Shown here: one piece after another, positions 7,701-13,990 of the stretch
Numbering within the stretch: the stretch's first letter is position 1
How the letters are laid out: every line of letters starts with the position of its first letter
Assembly: GCA_964520785.1 (NCBI GenBank)
Contig: CAZFQG010000163.1
Span: 1-14,722 of the forward strand
Length of the DNA: 14,722 bases
Source: CAZFQG01 sp964520785
GTDB lineage: Bacteria; Planctomycetota; Planctomycetia; Pirellulales; Thermoguttaceae
Reading direction: 5' to 3'
Position numbers and translations under genes: made by a program
Notes under the pieces: model-generated
The model's database searches: none
What the model saw: the letters and a program-made list of their open reading frames with translations, nothing else
What the model was told of the DNA's origin: nothing

Positions 7701-8900
7701 GTCCGGTTCATCACGCTCAACGACAACTTCTTCGAGCGGATCGGCATCGATTTCGACTTCGATATCGACGACGACATCGACCGGCCCTTCCAGGTCTTCG
7801 GTAGGATCATCGACGATGGAACGAACGGGGACGATGGAACGAACGGGAACGGGAACGGGAACGGGAACGGAACCGGAACCTGGGACGGAACCGGAACCGG
7901 GACGACCAACGGCTCGCAAGGCCTGATCGACCCGATCCGCGACCTCCGCGACGTCGATCATGACCGCAGCGTGGTGGTCGGCATGTCCGCCCCCGGCGTC
8001 TTCTCCGCCGACTTGGACATCCCGTTCACTCAAAACAGTTTCGGTCTGGCGATTCCGCAATTCGGCGGGTTCGACGCCTCGGCCGGCGCCTCGATGGGAT
8101 TCGCCATTCTCAGCGATATCGAGGCCTACTTCTTCATGAACGCCGCGCAAGGCGACAAGAGGACGAATGTATTGCAGGCCCCGAAGGTTACCCTCTTCAA
8201 CGGTCAGCAGGCATTCGTCTCCGACAGCTCGCAGAGCCCGTTCGTGATCAGCGTGATTCCGGTGGTCGGCGACTTCGCGGCCGCCCAGCAGCCGGTAATC
8301 GTCGTTCTGAGTGAAGGGACGTTCCTGACCGTTCAGGCCGTCGTCTCGAACGACCGCCGCTTCGTCCGGCTCACGGTGGTTCCTTTCTTCAGCCAGATCG
8401 GGCAAGTGAACACGTTCACGTTCGAGGGGAGCCAGACCTCGACGACCTCGACCTCCGGCGAAGACGAGGACGGTGGAGATACCGGAAAACGCAAGGCCGC
8501 CTCCAAGACGACCTCCAACTCCGTCCAGGGTACGACCGTCCAGTTGCCGACCTTCTCGTTTATCTCGGTAACGACGACGGTGAGCGTTCCGGACGGCGGA
8601 ACCGTCCTCTTGGGCGGAATCAAACGCCTCAATGAAGGCCGGAACGAATACGGCGTTCCGATCCTCAACAAAATCCCCTACATCAACCGGCTCTTCAAGA
8701 ACGTCGGCATCGGCCGCGAGACTCAGAGCCTGATGATGATGGTCACTCCTCGGATTATCATTCCCGAGGAGGAAGAGGAGAATATCGGCATCATGCCCCG
8801 ATGCCGCGTTGACGAGAGTCCGTCGGACGTGGCCACACGGCGAGGTGTCCTCTCGCGCCGTGACGACGACGGGCTGACGGATTCATGCCAATCGCCTTAG
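4716..8900 (+). CDS. Secretin-family outer-membrane protein with N-terminal repeated helical (TPR-like) modules
   Basis: A 1394-residue exported protein with a GspD/PilQ-type secretin core, expected to form an outer-membrane channel for a secretion or pilus system. The GTG start is supported by AAGGAGAGG at 4701-4709 and a signal peptide (residues 1-26, LCGLAAAACCLSAAISSA). Residues 54-490 contain five related modules built on A-x-LxxGDxxxAxxL helices, several ending in TPxRxLxxI. Further coiled/TPR-like helices span about 515-735. Residues 736-817 look like an N0/STN-type domain (LLQFENRPLAEVLDYLAKLT). An N1-like segment starts near 826, is interrupted by a Gly/Ser/Pro linker (850-930), and resumes at 931-1003. 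The secretin domain is about 990-1350, with signature VPDGGTVLLGG (1291-1301) and VPILNKIPYINRLFKN (1314-1329). A Gly/Asn/Thr loop (1034-1066) and an acidic/Ser loop (1240-1275) are inserted in it. It is about twice the length of a usual GspD. No other secretion-system gene is in the window, so type II versus type IV pilus use cannot be decided. Confidence 0.9.
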   Translation: MLRTPRKVLCGLAAAACCLSAAISSADPILIASQGAVGLALPAQTGSPAADAVARTNDLLRRARTAMAENNLEVAETLISQAESLGVKFSPLTVGDTPAKARRDLERLSASRDGSSGQGGNLLSGLGLAPGQPSKANPFPLPAQAHSGKNHPLLEARRALARGDVRHARKMLFEASSGADVPAPIQDGPEKVAKDIREYEALLEQRGRAEGTQGYRREFAKLMLAQAEALLDWGDLNEAERLTNQAADQRVMFHQFERTPERMLQRITQARRPAAKPAPGELQRLPETAADPAAKQKVERLLRQARAALAGGSVRDAELYAKEAAACGIPESAFGAHEDSPGRVLGAIARSDPYGGVVQASLVTPATGAPSPSTASQAYYDRSMDRTRDVPAAYQEGDQSNPSLAPSAAQPGPLPGPGGGGTSHSMSAPRPVDADSPGTGQALFEQGLEALRARDTTRALELFRQASAYGDQLDPQTRQRLQDHIQLLAGAENGARQTPGPGASMAAEATTEQQVLVRRVVTDLGERERQARQMRETDPNSALALLEETRAAVEGSGLESDSKAQLLRRVDRSIDEMRQFIRDNEGRIALAENNRAIRRDFEMSQQKTLDTQRRLAELTAEYNQLMEQQRYAEAEVVAKRAAELDPDSVLARQLVWVSRFIRRSKSYESIAAEKEEGFVRALTSVDAASRPFDDSEPYVFPMAEKWEQLTQSRARYRQEVQRYRSERELEIERKLKTPVLLQFENRPLAEVLDYLAKLTEVNLYLDPLGLEEQGVTTDMPVTINLTQEISLASALKLILQPLRLSYVNKDEVLKITSEQIRDDDVFAEIYNVADLVIPIPNFVPSNNMGLQGALHDAYGSIGFGGSTPFGGGPSPISVVASRSGSGSGRGSINPSVLAQMSGRPGSPAAGGTNMPVGFGPGGMGGGAQADFDSLIELIITTIQPTTWDSVGGPGSIAPFETNLSLVVSQTQEVHQEIRELFEQLRRLQDLQVTIEVRFITLNDNFFERIGIDFDFDIDDDIDRPFQVFGRIIDDGTNGDDGTNGNGNGNGNGTGTWDGTGTGTTNGSQGLIDPIRDLRDVDHDRSVVVGMSAPGVFSADLDIPFTQNSFGLAIPQFGGFDASAGASMGFAILSDIEAYFFMNAAQGDKRTNVLQAPKVTLFNGQQAFVSDSSQSPFVISVIPVVGDFAAAQQPVIVVLSEGTFLTVQAVVSNDRRFVRLTVVPFFSQIGQVNTFTFEGSQTSTTSTSGEDEDGGDTGKRKAASKTTSNSVQGTTVQLPTFSFISVTTTVSVPDGGTVLLGGIKRLNEGRNEYGVPILNKIPYINRLFKNVGIGRETQSLMMMVTPRIIIPEEEEENIGIMPRCRVDESPSDVATRRGVLSRRDDDGLTDSCQSP
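7812..7903 (+). repeat. In-frame tandem repeats inside the secretin gene
   Basis: A perfect 18-bp tandem duplication, GACGATGGAACGAACGGG, occupies 7812-7829 and 7830-7847. It is followed directly by three AACGGG hexamers (7848-7865) and then degenerate ACCGGA/AACCGG units to about 7903. The protein reads DDGTNG twice, then alternating NG and TG dipeptides with a single Trp. All units are multiples of three, so copy-number change would lengthen or shorten the loop without breaking the frame. Confidence 0.9.
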
Positions 8901-8940
8901 GTCGCCGTCGAGACTCCGGTTTCGTCGGCGACCTTCGTTT
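8900..8940 (+). terminator. Terminator-like hairpin at the secretin stop codon
   Basis: GGTCGCCG (8900-8907) pairs perfectly with CGGCGACC (8926-8933). Inside, after a T-T mismatch, CGA (8909-8911) pairs with TCG (8922-8924), leaving a 10-nt loop. The sequence after it is T-rich (TTCGTTTCTT). The left arm begins on the last base of the TAG stop. The strong stem supports transcription termination; the T-tract is interrupted, so it may instead act mainly to stabilise the 3' end. Confidence 0.55.
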
Positions 8941-9013
8941 CTTGGTCTCCCCCGTGACGCCGGCCGAACACGCCATCCGGCCGGAAAGAAACCCCATCGC
9001 CCAGACATGTCCC

Positions 9014-9499
9014 ATGAACGAACCACGGCGGCAACTCGTGAAAATCGTGTCCGGCGGCCAGACCGGCGTCGATCGGGCCGCGCTCGACGTCGCGATGGAA
9101 CTGGGAATCCCGCATGGAGGATGGTGCCCCAAGGGGAGAAGAGCCGAGGACGGCCCGATCCCTCCTCGCTATCGACTTCGCGAGACGGAATCGCCGGACT
9201 ACGCCTCGCGGACGGATCGGAACGTCGCCGATTCCGACGGCACGTTCATTCTTTACCGCGGCAGCCTGCAAGGAGGGACCGCACTGACGCGCGATTGCGC
9301 CAGGCGACGCGGCAAACCCCTTCTTGCAGTCGATCTGGAGGCGCCGACCATTCCGGAAGCCGTCCGGGAATGGCTAAAAGCGGAAAACGTCCATGTTCTC
9401 AACGTCGCCGGTCCTCGCGAAAGCCAGTCCAAGGGAATCGCCACCGCCGCGTCAGCCTATCTGCGGCTGGTTCTCGATGCCCCGCCACCCCTCCTCTAG
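9014..9499 (+). CDS. Putative molybdenum carrier protein (PF12694-type)
   Basis: A 161-residue cytoplasmic protein of the putative molybdenum carrier family, a Rossmann-like fold related to the LOG/DprA superfamily. Diagnostic motifs are visible: IVSGGQTGVDRAALD (11-25), GGWCPKGRRAEDGPIP (35-50), then RYRLRET, YASRTDRNVADSDGTFIL (63-80), RGSLQGGTALT (82-92) and NVAGPRES (130-137). These glycine-rich loops would form a ligand-binding site; the molybdenum role is a family name with little direct biochemistry behind it. The frame is open from 8885, but that start would overlap the secretin and its terminator-like hairpin, so the ATG at 9014, just before the conserved domain, is chosen. Its ribosome site is poor (GGAAAGAAA lies about 20 nt upstream), so the start is less certain than the identity. 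No molybdenum cofactor gene is nearby. Confidence 0.88.
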   Translation: MNEPRRQLVKIVSGGQTGVDRAALDVAMELGIPHGGWCPKGRRAEDGPIPPRYRLRETESPDYASRTDRNVADSDGTFILYRGSLQGGTALTRDCARRRGKPLLAVDLEAPTIPEAVREWLKAENVHVLNVAGPRESQSKGIATAASAYLRLVLDAPPPLL

Positions 9500-9715
9500 A
9501 ATCGACCCGGACGGCACCGTTCCCGGCCTCGGAATTTCCATGACACATGATAGGCGACGCAGTAAAGCAACCGGTTTGGGCCGTTTCTACCAGCGGCACG
9601 ACGGAGCGAACGCATGGCACATGTTGCGGGACCTTTCGGTGTTCCGGTCGCGAACGACCCACGAGCCCGGGCTTCGTCAATGGCGGTTCTCATTCCACGG
9701 ACCGATGTCGCGGAG

Positions 9716-9744
9716 TTGACTCGGACCTTCGGCGCCGGTACACT
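9716..9744 (+). promoter_or_regulatory. Promoter candidate for the DUF1295/methyltransferase unit
   Basis: TTGACT (9716-9721), a 17-nt spacer and TACACT (9739-9744) give 5/6 and 4/6 matches to sigma70-type hexamers with ideal spacing. Transcription would begin near 9751, leaving a leader of about 45 nt that includes the strong ribosome site GGAGGTGAT at 9785-9793. The rest of 9500-9715 shows no gene or structure I can support. Confidence 0.5.
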
Positions 9745-9795
9745 TCACCTGGGATTACCAAAAACACCGAGCCGATGTTCTGGCGGAGGTGATTT

Positions 9796-10602
9796 ATGGC
9801 GACGGCGATTTCGACACAGCTTCTCCTGGGCCTGCTGGCCGTTTCAACGATGATGTTCGTGCTCTGGCTGGTTCAGTGCAGGACGAAGAACGCGGGACTG
9901 GTCGACTTCGGCTGGACGGCGGGAATCGGGATAGTCGGCATATTCTTCGCGGTGACTTCGCCGGGTTACCTCCCCCGACGGACGCTCGTTGGCGTTCTTA
10001 TCGGGGTTTGGGCCTTCTGGTTGGCGATGCATCTGCTGGTGGACCGCATCCTCGGGCAACCGGAAGAGGGCCGTTACAGGACGCTGCGCGCGCAATGGGG
10101 AGAAGACGCGGACCGCCATCTCTTTCTCTTCTTCCAGCTCCAGGCCGTGGTCAGTCTGCTCTTTGCGCTGCCTGTCCTGGTCGTGGCGCGGAACCCGTCC
10201 CCCCGTTTGACTGGATGGGACTATCTCGGGGTGGCGATTTGGATCGTCGCCGTCGGTTGCACGACCTTGGCCGATCGGCAGTTACGGCGTTTCAAACGGC
10301 GGCCCGAGAGCCGAGGACACGTCTGCCGCGAAGGGCTGTGGCGGTACTCTCGGCACCCGAATTACTTCTTCGAGTGGCTGCACTGGTGGGCGTACGCGGC
10401 AATGGCCGTCGGTTCTGCCTGGTGGTGGATTCCGGTGGCCGCGCCGCTGATCATGCTGTTCTTTCTGCTGAAGGTCACGGGGATTCCGCCGACCGAGGCG
10501 CAGGCCTTGGCAAGCCGGGGCGAGGAGTACCGGCGGTACCAACGGACCACCAGCGCGTTCATTCCGTGGTTTCCCCGAAACGAATCGGGAAGGCTGGACT
10601 GA
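9796..10602 (+). CDS. DUF1295 membrane protein (steroid 5-alpha-reductase-like fold)
   Basis: A 268-residue integral inner-membrane protein of the DUF1295 family, which belongs to the steroid 5-alpha-reductase/isoprenylcysteine methyltransferase superfamily; members are thought to reduce or modify lipid substrates. Hydrophobic segments are seen near 7-27, 33-53, 62-82, 110-131, 141-157 and 196-226. The family signature in the C-terminal half is present: GLWRYSRHPNYFFEW (180-194), whose RHPNY is the conserved cofactor-binding turn, and GEEYRRYQRTTSAFIPWFP (242-260) at the C terminus. The length is normal. The ATG has an excellent ribosome site (GGAGGTGAT, 2-nt gap). The TGA stop overlaps the next ATG (ATGA at 10602), so the two genes are translationally coupled. 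Pairing of DUF1295 with CFA-type methyltransferases occurs in bacterial lipid-modification clusters, which suggests fatty-acid or membrane-lipid modification. The substrate is unknown. Confidence 0.92.
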   Translation: MATAISTQLLLGLLAVSTMMFVLWLVQCRTKNAGLVDFGWTAGIGIVGIFFAVTSPGYLPRRTLVGVLIGVWAFWLAMHLLVDRILGQPEEGRYRTLRAQWGEDADRHLFLFFQLQAVVSLLFALPVLVVARNPSPRLTGWDYLGVAIWIVAVGCTTLADRQLRRFKRRPESRGHVCREGLWRYSRHPNYFFEWLHWWAYAAMAVGSAWWWIPVAAPLIMLFFLLKVTGIPPTEAQALASRGEEYRRYQRTTSAFIPWFPRNESGRLD

Positions 10603-11628
10603 TGAATTTGATCGAATTGGCGGAAAATGGCTTTATCCCCGACTGGTTGATCCGCGCCGGAATCCGCCGTTTGCTGGCGGGACGAATTCGGCATGAGCGC
10701 AGGGGCGACGTGGAGGAGGGACAGGCGGCGAAAAACCGTTTTCTCGAAAGTCTTCGCGAAGGTCCGATCGCGGTCGCGACGCGGGAGGCGAATCTCCAAC
10801 ACTACGAAGTGCCCACCGAGTTCTTCGAAATGGTCCTCGGCCCGCGTCTGAAGTACAGTGCCTGCTATTTTTCGACTGCCGCGACGACTCTGGCCGAGGC
10901 GGAGGAGACGATGCTGGCCCTCTTTTGCGAGCGAGCCGAGCTCTCGGACGGCATGGAAATACTGGAACTCGGATGTGGATGGGGCGCGGTGGGTCTTTGG
11001 ATCGCCGAGAAATATCCGAACTCCCCAGTCGTCGCCGTATCCAATTCGAAGACCCAGCGGGAGAAAATCGAAAGATCGGCTCGGGAGAAGGGGCTGACCA
11101 ATCTGGAGGTGATCACCTCGAACATCGCGGACTTCACGACCTCGCGACGGTTCGAGCGGATCATCTCGGTCGAGATGTTCGAACATGTCCGGAACCACGA
11201 GCGGCTCATGGCGAATATCGCCGAGTGGCTCCGCGACGGGGGCAAGCTGGCGGTCCATATCTTCTGCCACCGCGAACTGGCCTACCCGTTTGAAACCGAG
11301 GGGGCCGCCAATTGGATGGGGCGTCATTTCTTCACCGGCGGGATCATGCCCTCCGACGATATGCTACTCCATTTCCAGCGAGATATGCTGCTGGAAGCCC
11401 GGTGGCGGGTTTGCGGACTCCACTATACGCGGACCCTCGAGGCATGGTTGGCCAATTGCGACCGTCACCGCGACGCGCTTCGCGCCCTGTTCGTCCGCGA
11501 CCTCGGCGCGCGAGGGTCCCGTCCAGTTTCAAAGGTGGCGCATGTTCTTCATGGCTTGCGCGGAACTCTTCAAGTACCGGCGCGGGCGGGAGTGGTTCGT
11601 TTCGCATTACCGGTTCGTCAAGCGTTGA
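10602..11628 (+). CDS. CFA/coclaurine N-methyltransferase-like SAM methyltransferase, frameshifted near the 3' end
   Basis: A class I SAM-dependent methyltransferase of the cyclopropane-fatty-acyl-phospholipid synthase superfamily, closest in motifs to the coclaurine N-methyltransferase-like branch. In the first frame are LREGPIAVATREANLQHYEV (51-70), LKYSACYF (83-90), the SAM-binding ILELGCGWGAVGLWIAE (120-136), VAVSNSKTQ (144-152), FERIISVEMFEHVRNHE (184-200) and HFFTGGIMPSDDMLLHFQ (242-259). After about residue 303 this frame loses similarity and runs on to a stop at 11798, overlapping the convergent gene. The expected C terminus (FQRWRMFFMACAELFKY, then EWFVSHYRFVKR) is intact in another frame and ends at TGA 11626-11628. 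The switch maps to the GCGCGCG run near 11506-11512; a missing GC pair or one extra base explains it. A repaired protein would be about 342 residues. The likely substrate is a lipid, given the coupled DUF1295 gene. The break may be real or an assembly error. Confidence 0.85.
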
Positions 11629-11676
11629 GCGATCTTTCCGGCGCGGGCCCGTCGCGTTCCGGCATCCGCCTGGCGG

Positions 11677-12435
11677 CTACAACAGGCTCTCCAGGAGCAA
11701 GCGCATTTTTCGCATCTCGGCGTTCTGGTCGGTATCCGGAATCGCGGCAAGATCGACGCACAGGGCGTTGTTGTACTGCACCTTTTCCAGTTGAGTGACC
11801 AGTTTTCCATACTCCACCTCCCCCTGGCCGATTCGGACTTGCAGCTCCTTCGGCGTCGAATCCCGAAGACGGACGTGGACCGCTTTCGGCAAGAGATCCT
11901 CCATTTTGCCGATCTTCGGCTGCGTCGAATCGAGCATGAGATGACTGGGATCCAACGTGACCGCCAAACCGGGGACGTTGTCGCAAAGGCTCTTCGTGGT
12001 GGCGGCGTCGTGGCTCAGCCGGCCGGACTCCGTGAGCAGTCCGACGACGGACCCCTCCTGCGACGCGATGGCCACCATGCGGCGCAACCGTTCGATCTCC
12101 TCGTTGAAAGGAGTTCCGAGCGGTCCCGCGCGGACGACCAGCGTAACGACCTTCGCGGCCTTCGCCAGGCGACAGACCGCCTGAAACTGCCGGTAATACT
12201 CTCCAGCGTCTCGGGCTTCGATGTCCACGCTGTACGCGGTTACGGTAAGACGTTGCGTTCTCCGGCATGCCTTCAGCGCGGTGGAAAAATCGGCGAGCAC
12301 CTCGGACGGCTTCAGATGGCCCCCCCGTTCGTGAATCGCGATTTCGACGAACGAATACTCCAAATCGACCAGCCGCGTCAGAGCCGCATCCAATGGCAGA
12401 GTAGCAAAGCATCTGCTCGAAGCAGCAACGTACAC
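11677..12435 (-). CDS. Sugar phosphate isomerase/epimerase-like TIM barrel protein
   Basis: A 252-residue cytoplasmic protein of the xylose isomerase-like TIM barrel superfamily (AP endonuclease 2 type), which includes sugar and inosose isomerases, epimerases and dehydratases acting through a divalent metal. Visible strand-end motifs are FVEIAI (29-34), GLLTESGRL (132-140, Glu136), VTLDPSHLML (159-168, Asp162 and His165), VHVRLRDS (186-193, His187) and the loop IGQGEVEYGKLV (202-213), all placed as in this family. The last metal-ligand position, commonly Glu, appears to be Asp228 (CVDLAAI). The GTG start has AAGGAG 8 nt upstream; no nearby ATG fits as well. At 252 residues it is slightly short. 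It converges on the methyltransferase gene with a 48-nt gap and is divergent from the S49 protease gene. The sugar substrate cannot be inferred. Confidence 0.87.
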   Translation of the reverse strand: MYVAASSRCFATLPLDAALTRLVDLEYSFVEIAIHERGGHLKPSEVLADFSTALKACRRTQRLTVTAYSVDIEARDAGEYYRQFQAVCRLAKAAKVVTLVVRAGPLGTPFNEEIERLRRMVAIASQEGSVVGLLTESGRLSHDAATTKSLCDNVPGLAVTLDPSHLMLDSTQPKIGKMEDLLPKAVHVRLRDSTPKELQVRIGQGEVEYGKLVTQLEKVQYNNALCVDLAAIPDTDQNAEMRKMRLLLESLL

Positions 12436-12454
12436 CTATTTAACTCCTTTTTCG

Positions 12455-12481
12455 TTTGTAGTGGAAATTCATCCGGGTCAA
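12455..12481 (-). promoter_or_regulatory. Weak promoter candidate for the isomerase gene
   Basis: On the minus strand TTGACC (12481-12476) is followed after 15 nt by TACAAA (12460-12455). The spacing is short, and transcription would begin almost at the ribosome site (12449-12444), giving a leader of about 13 nt. It is plausible but weak. Confidence 0.22.
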
Positions 12482-12619
12482 AAGCGAACGCCGGGTGGCC
12501 CCCTCATCTTTTCGTCGACGTGCTTGCACACGTTCTTCGCGGGAATAGCTTACCGACTCCTCTCGATTACCGCAACACCATCATATCGCCGGGAATCGGT
12601 GTAATCGGTGTCGCGAGTG

Positions 12620-12647
12620 TTGCACGCCTGATACGGTACACTACAAT
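12620..12647 (+). promoter_or_regulatory. Candidate promoter for the S49 protease gene
   Basis: TTGCAC (12620-12625), 16-nt spacer, TACAAT (12642-12647). The -10 is 5/6 and the -35 is 3/6 to the sigma70-type consensus. The predicted leader is about 180 nt and includes the hairpin at 12729-12742. A tandem 9-bp repeat ends 8 nt upstream of the -35, where an activator could bind. Confidence 0.4.
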
Positions 12648-12836
12648 ATCCCACGTTCGAATTCGGCGTAGCGACCTCTGCGTGCCGAGGTGTTTGCGCG
12701 AGCGTTTTGCCGGGAGATTTCCGAAATCGGCCGCACGCGGCCAAACCGGCACACCGAGAGACGGCAATCGTCCGGTTTTCGTTCTGAAAAGAGAATTTTT
12801 GTGTTTTTCATACTTATATCGCGGAGCTAGCCCACC

Positions 12837-13913
12837 ATGTCCAATCCAGATCACCCCTCGAGCGTGCCACATCAGCCGGTTCCGGCACAGGTCGTCCAAC
12901 CCGACGGCGGACGACGGACTCACGGGTTAACGATTGTTTTCGTGTTGTTCCTATTGATGTTCCTGCTCGGTTCCCTGCTGCTGAACATGCTCCTTTTCGG
13001 TGCGCTGAGCTTGACTTCCATCGAACCTTCGAAGGGAATCCGCCAGACGCATTTTTCCCACAATTCCCAGGCCGAGAAGAAGGTGGTCGTTATCACGCTC
13101 GACGGGCCGATACTCACCGGAGAGGGTTTAATCAAGCGGCAAATCGACCAGGCCAAGGAAGATGAGAACGTGGTGGGGATCGTTCTCCGCGTGGATTCTC
13201 CCGGTGGAACGATTACCGGCAGCGACTACATCCTTCACCAGCTTCGGGAACTGCGCGAGGAGCGCGACGTTCCAATCGTCGTAAGTATGGGTTCCCTGTG
13301 CGCCAGTGGCGGCTACTATGTTTCCATGGCGGTCGGCGACACTTCCGACTCCCTGTTCGCGGAGCCGACGACCTGGACCGGATCGATCGGGGTAATCATT
13401 CCGCATTTCAATGTCGGCGAGTTGATGCAGAAATGGGGAATCGAGGAGAACTCGGTCGTCAGTCACCGCTTGAAGACCATGGGTAGCTTCACGAGACCGA
13501 TGACGGAGGAAGAGGAGGAGATATTTCAAGGATTAGTCGATGCCGGTTTTTCGCGTTTCAAAGAGGTTGTTCGATCGGGACGCCCTCGATTTCAAGAGAA
13601 TCCGGCGGCACTCGACGAGATCGCCACCGGCCGGATTTATACGGCTGAACAAGCGAAGGAGAACGGCCTGATCGATCAAATCGGCTTCCTGGAGGCGGCG
13701 GTTTCGCGCGCGGTGGAATTGAGCGGGCTGTCCGAGGATGAAGTCAACGTGGTCAAGTACAAGCCGGAGCCGAGCCTCGCCGACATCCTATTGGGCAGGC
13801 AGACCTCGGCCGCCGCGTCCAACGTGGACATCCGCGTGTTGCTCGATTCCACCACCCCCCGCGCCTACTACCTGTTTACTTGGTTCCCGGTCATCGTGGA
13901 GTCAAAGGACTGA
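12837..13913 (+). CDS. sppA: Signal peptide peptidase SppA-type serine protease (S49 family)
   Basis: A 358-residue membrane-anchored protease of MEROPS family S49, expected to cleave leftover signal peptides and other membrane peptides with a Ser-Lys dyad. A cytoplasmic, Pro-rich N terminus (1-30) is followed by one transmembrane segment (31-57), then the protease domain on the outer face: VVVITLDGPI (83-92), IVLRVDSPGGTITGSD (115-130), MGSLCASGGYYVSMA (151-165) with nucleophile Ser157, TGSIGVI (181-187), and SHRLKTMGSFTRPMTEEE (209-226) with general-base Lys213. The C-terminal GRIYTAEQAKENGLIDQIG motif is also typical. Length matches the short, single-domain SppA form rather than the doubled E. 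coli type, and such proteins assemble as rings with dyad residues from adjacent subunits. The ATG has a modest GGAG at 12823-12826. There is no operon partner; a terminator-like hairpin follows. Confidence 0.94.
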   Translation: MSNPDHPSSVPHQPVPAQVVQPDGGRRTHGLTIVFVLFLLMFLLGSLLLNMLLFGALSLTSIEPSKGIRQTHFSHNSQAEKKVVVITLDGPILTGEGLIKRQIDQAKEDENVVGIVLRVDSPGGTITGSDYILHQLRELREERDVPIVVSMGSLCASGGYYVSMAVGDTSDSLFAEPTTWTGSIGVIIPHFNVGELMQKWGIEENSVVSHRLKTMGSFTRPMTEEEEEIFQGLVDAGFSRFKEVVRSGRPRFQENPAALDEIATGRIYTAEQAKENGLIDQIGFLEAAVSRAVELSGLSEDEVNVVKYKPEPSLADILLGRQTSAAASNVDIRVLLDSTTPRAYYLFTWFPVIVESKD

Positions 13914-13936
13914 CCGGCAACGGCGCGGCGGCCGAC

Positions 13937-13955
13937 GGGCGACGCGCCCCTTTTT
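13937..13955 (+). terminator. Rho-independent terminator-like hairpin after sppA
   Basis: GGGCG (13937-13941), loop ACG, CGCCC (13945-13949), then C and five T (13951-13955). The stem is short but all G-C. It lies 24 nt after the sppA stop and 35 nt before the next ATG, so it would separate the two genes or act as an attenuator ahead of the decarboxylase gene. Confidence 0.5.
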
Positions 13956-13990
13956 CGACCTGGAAAAACGGAGATCGGAGGTACGGGAGC

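Larger units (their letters stand above)
12436..12836. other. Divergent intergenic region, 401 nt
   Basis: This gap lies between the isomerase (minus) and S49 protease (plus) genes. It contains candidate promoters for both, a 9-bp direct tandem repeat AATCGGTGT at 12594-12602 and 12603-12611 just upstream of the plus-strand -35, and a GC-rich inverted repeat GGCCG-CACG-CGGCC at 12729-12742 in what would be the protease leader. The last 40 nt before the ATG are AT-rich. No coding sequence is supported; the plus-strand ORF crossing the region is the antisense frame of the isomerase. Confidence 0.55.

Noticed and set aside
5988..8405. 805-codon open frame on the minus strand opposite the secretin
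   Set aside because: High-GC codon bias on the plus strand leaves the antisense frame free of stops; the translation is Arg/Asp/Val-rich with no motif, signal peptide or ribosome site.
9614..9853. 79-codon ORF between the molybdenum carrier and DUF1295 genes
   Set aside because: No ribosome site or conserved features; it covers the promoter and start of the DUF1295 gene.
11629..11676. Possible bidirectional terminator between the convergent methyltransferase and isomerase genes
   Set aside because: Only a 4-bp stem around GGGCCCG with no T-tract on either strand; too weak to call.
9789..11798. 669-codon frame containing the methyltransferase as its second part
   Set aside because: The first 271 codons are an out-of-frame reading of the DUF1295 gene; the true start is the ATG at 10602 and the true end is shifted to 11628.
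11791..12930. 379-codon plus-strand frame across the isomerase and its upstream region
   Set aside because: Most of it is antisense to the isomerase and the rest crosses promoter sequence into the sppA gene in another frame.
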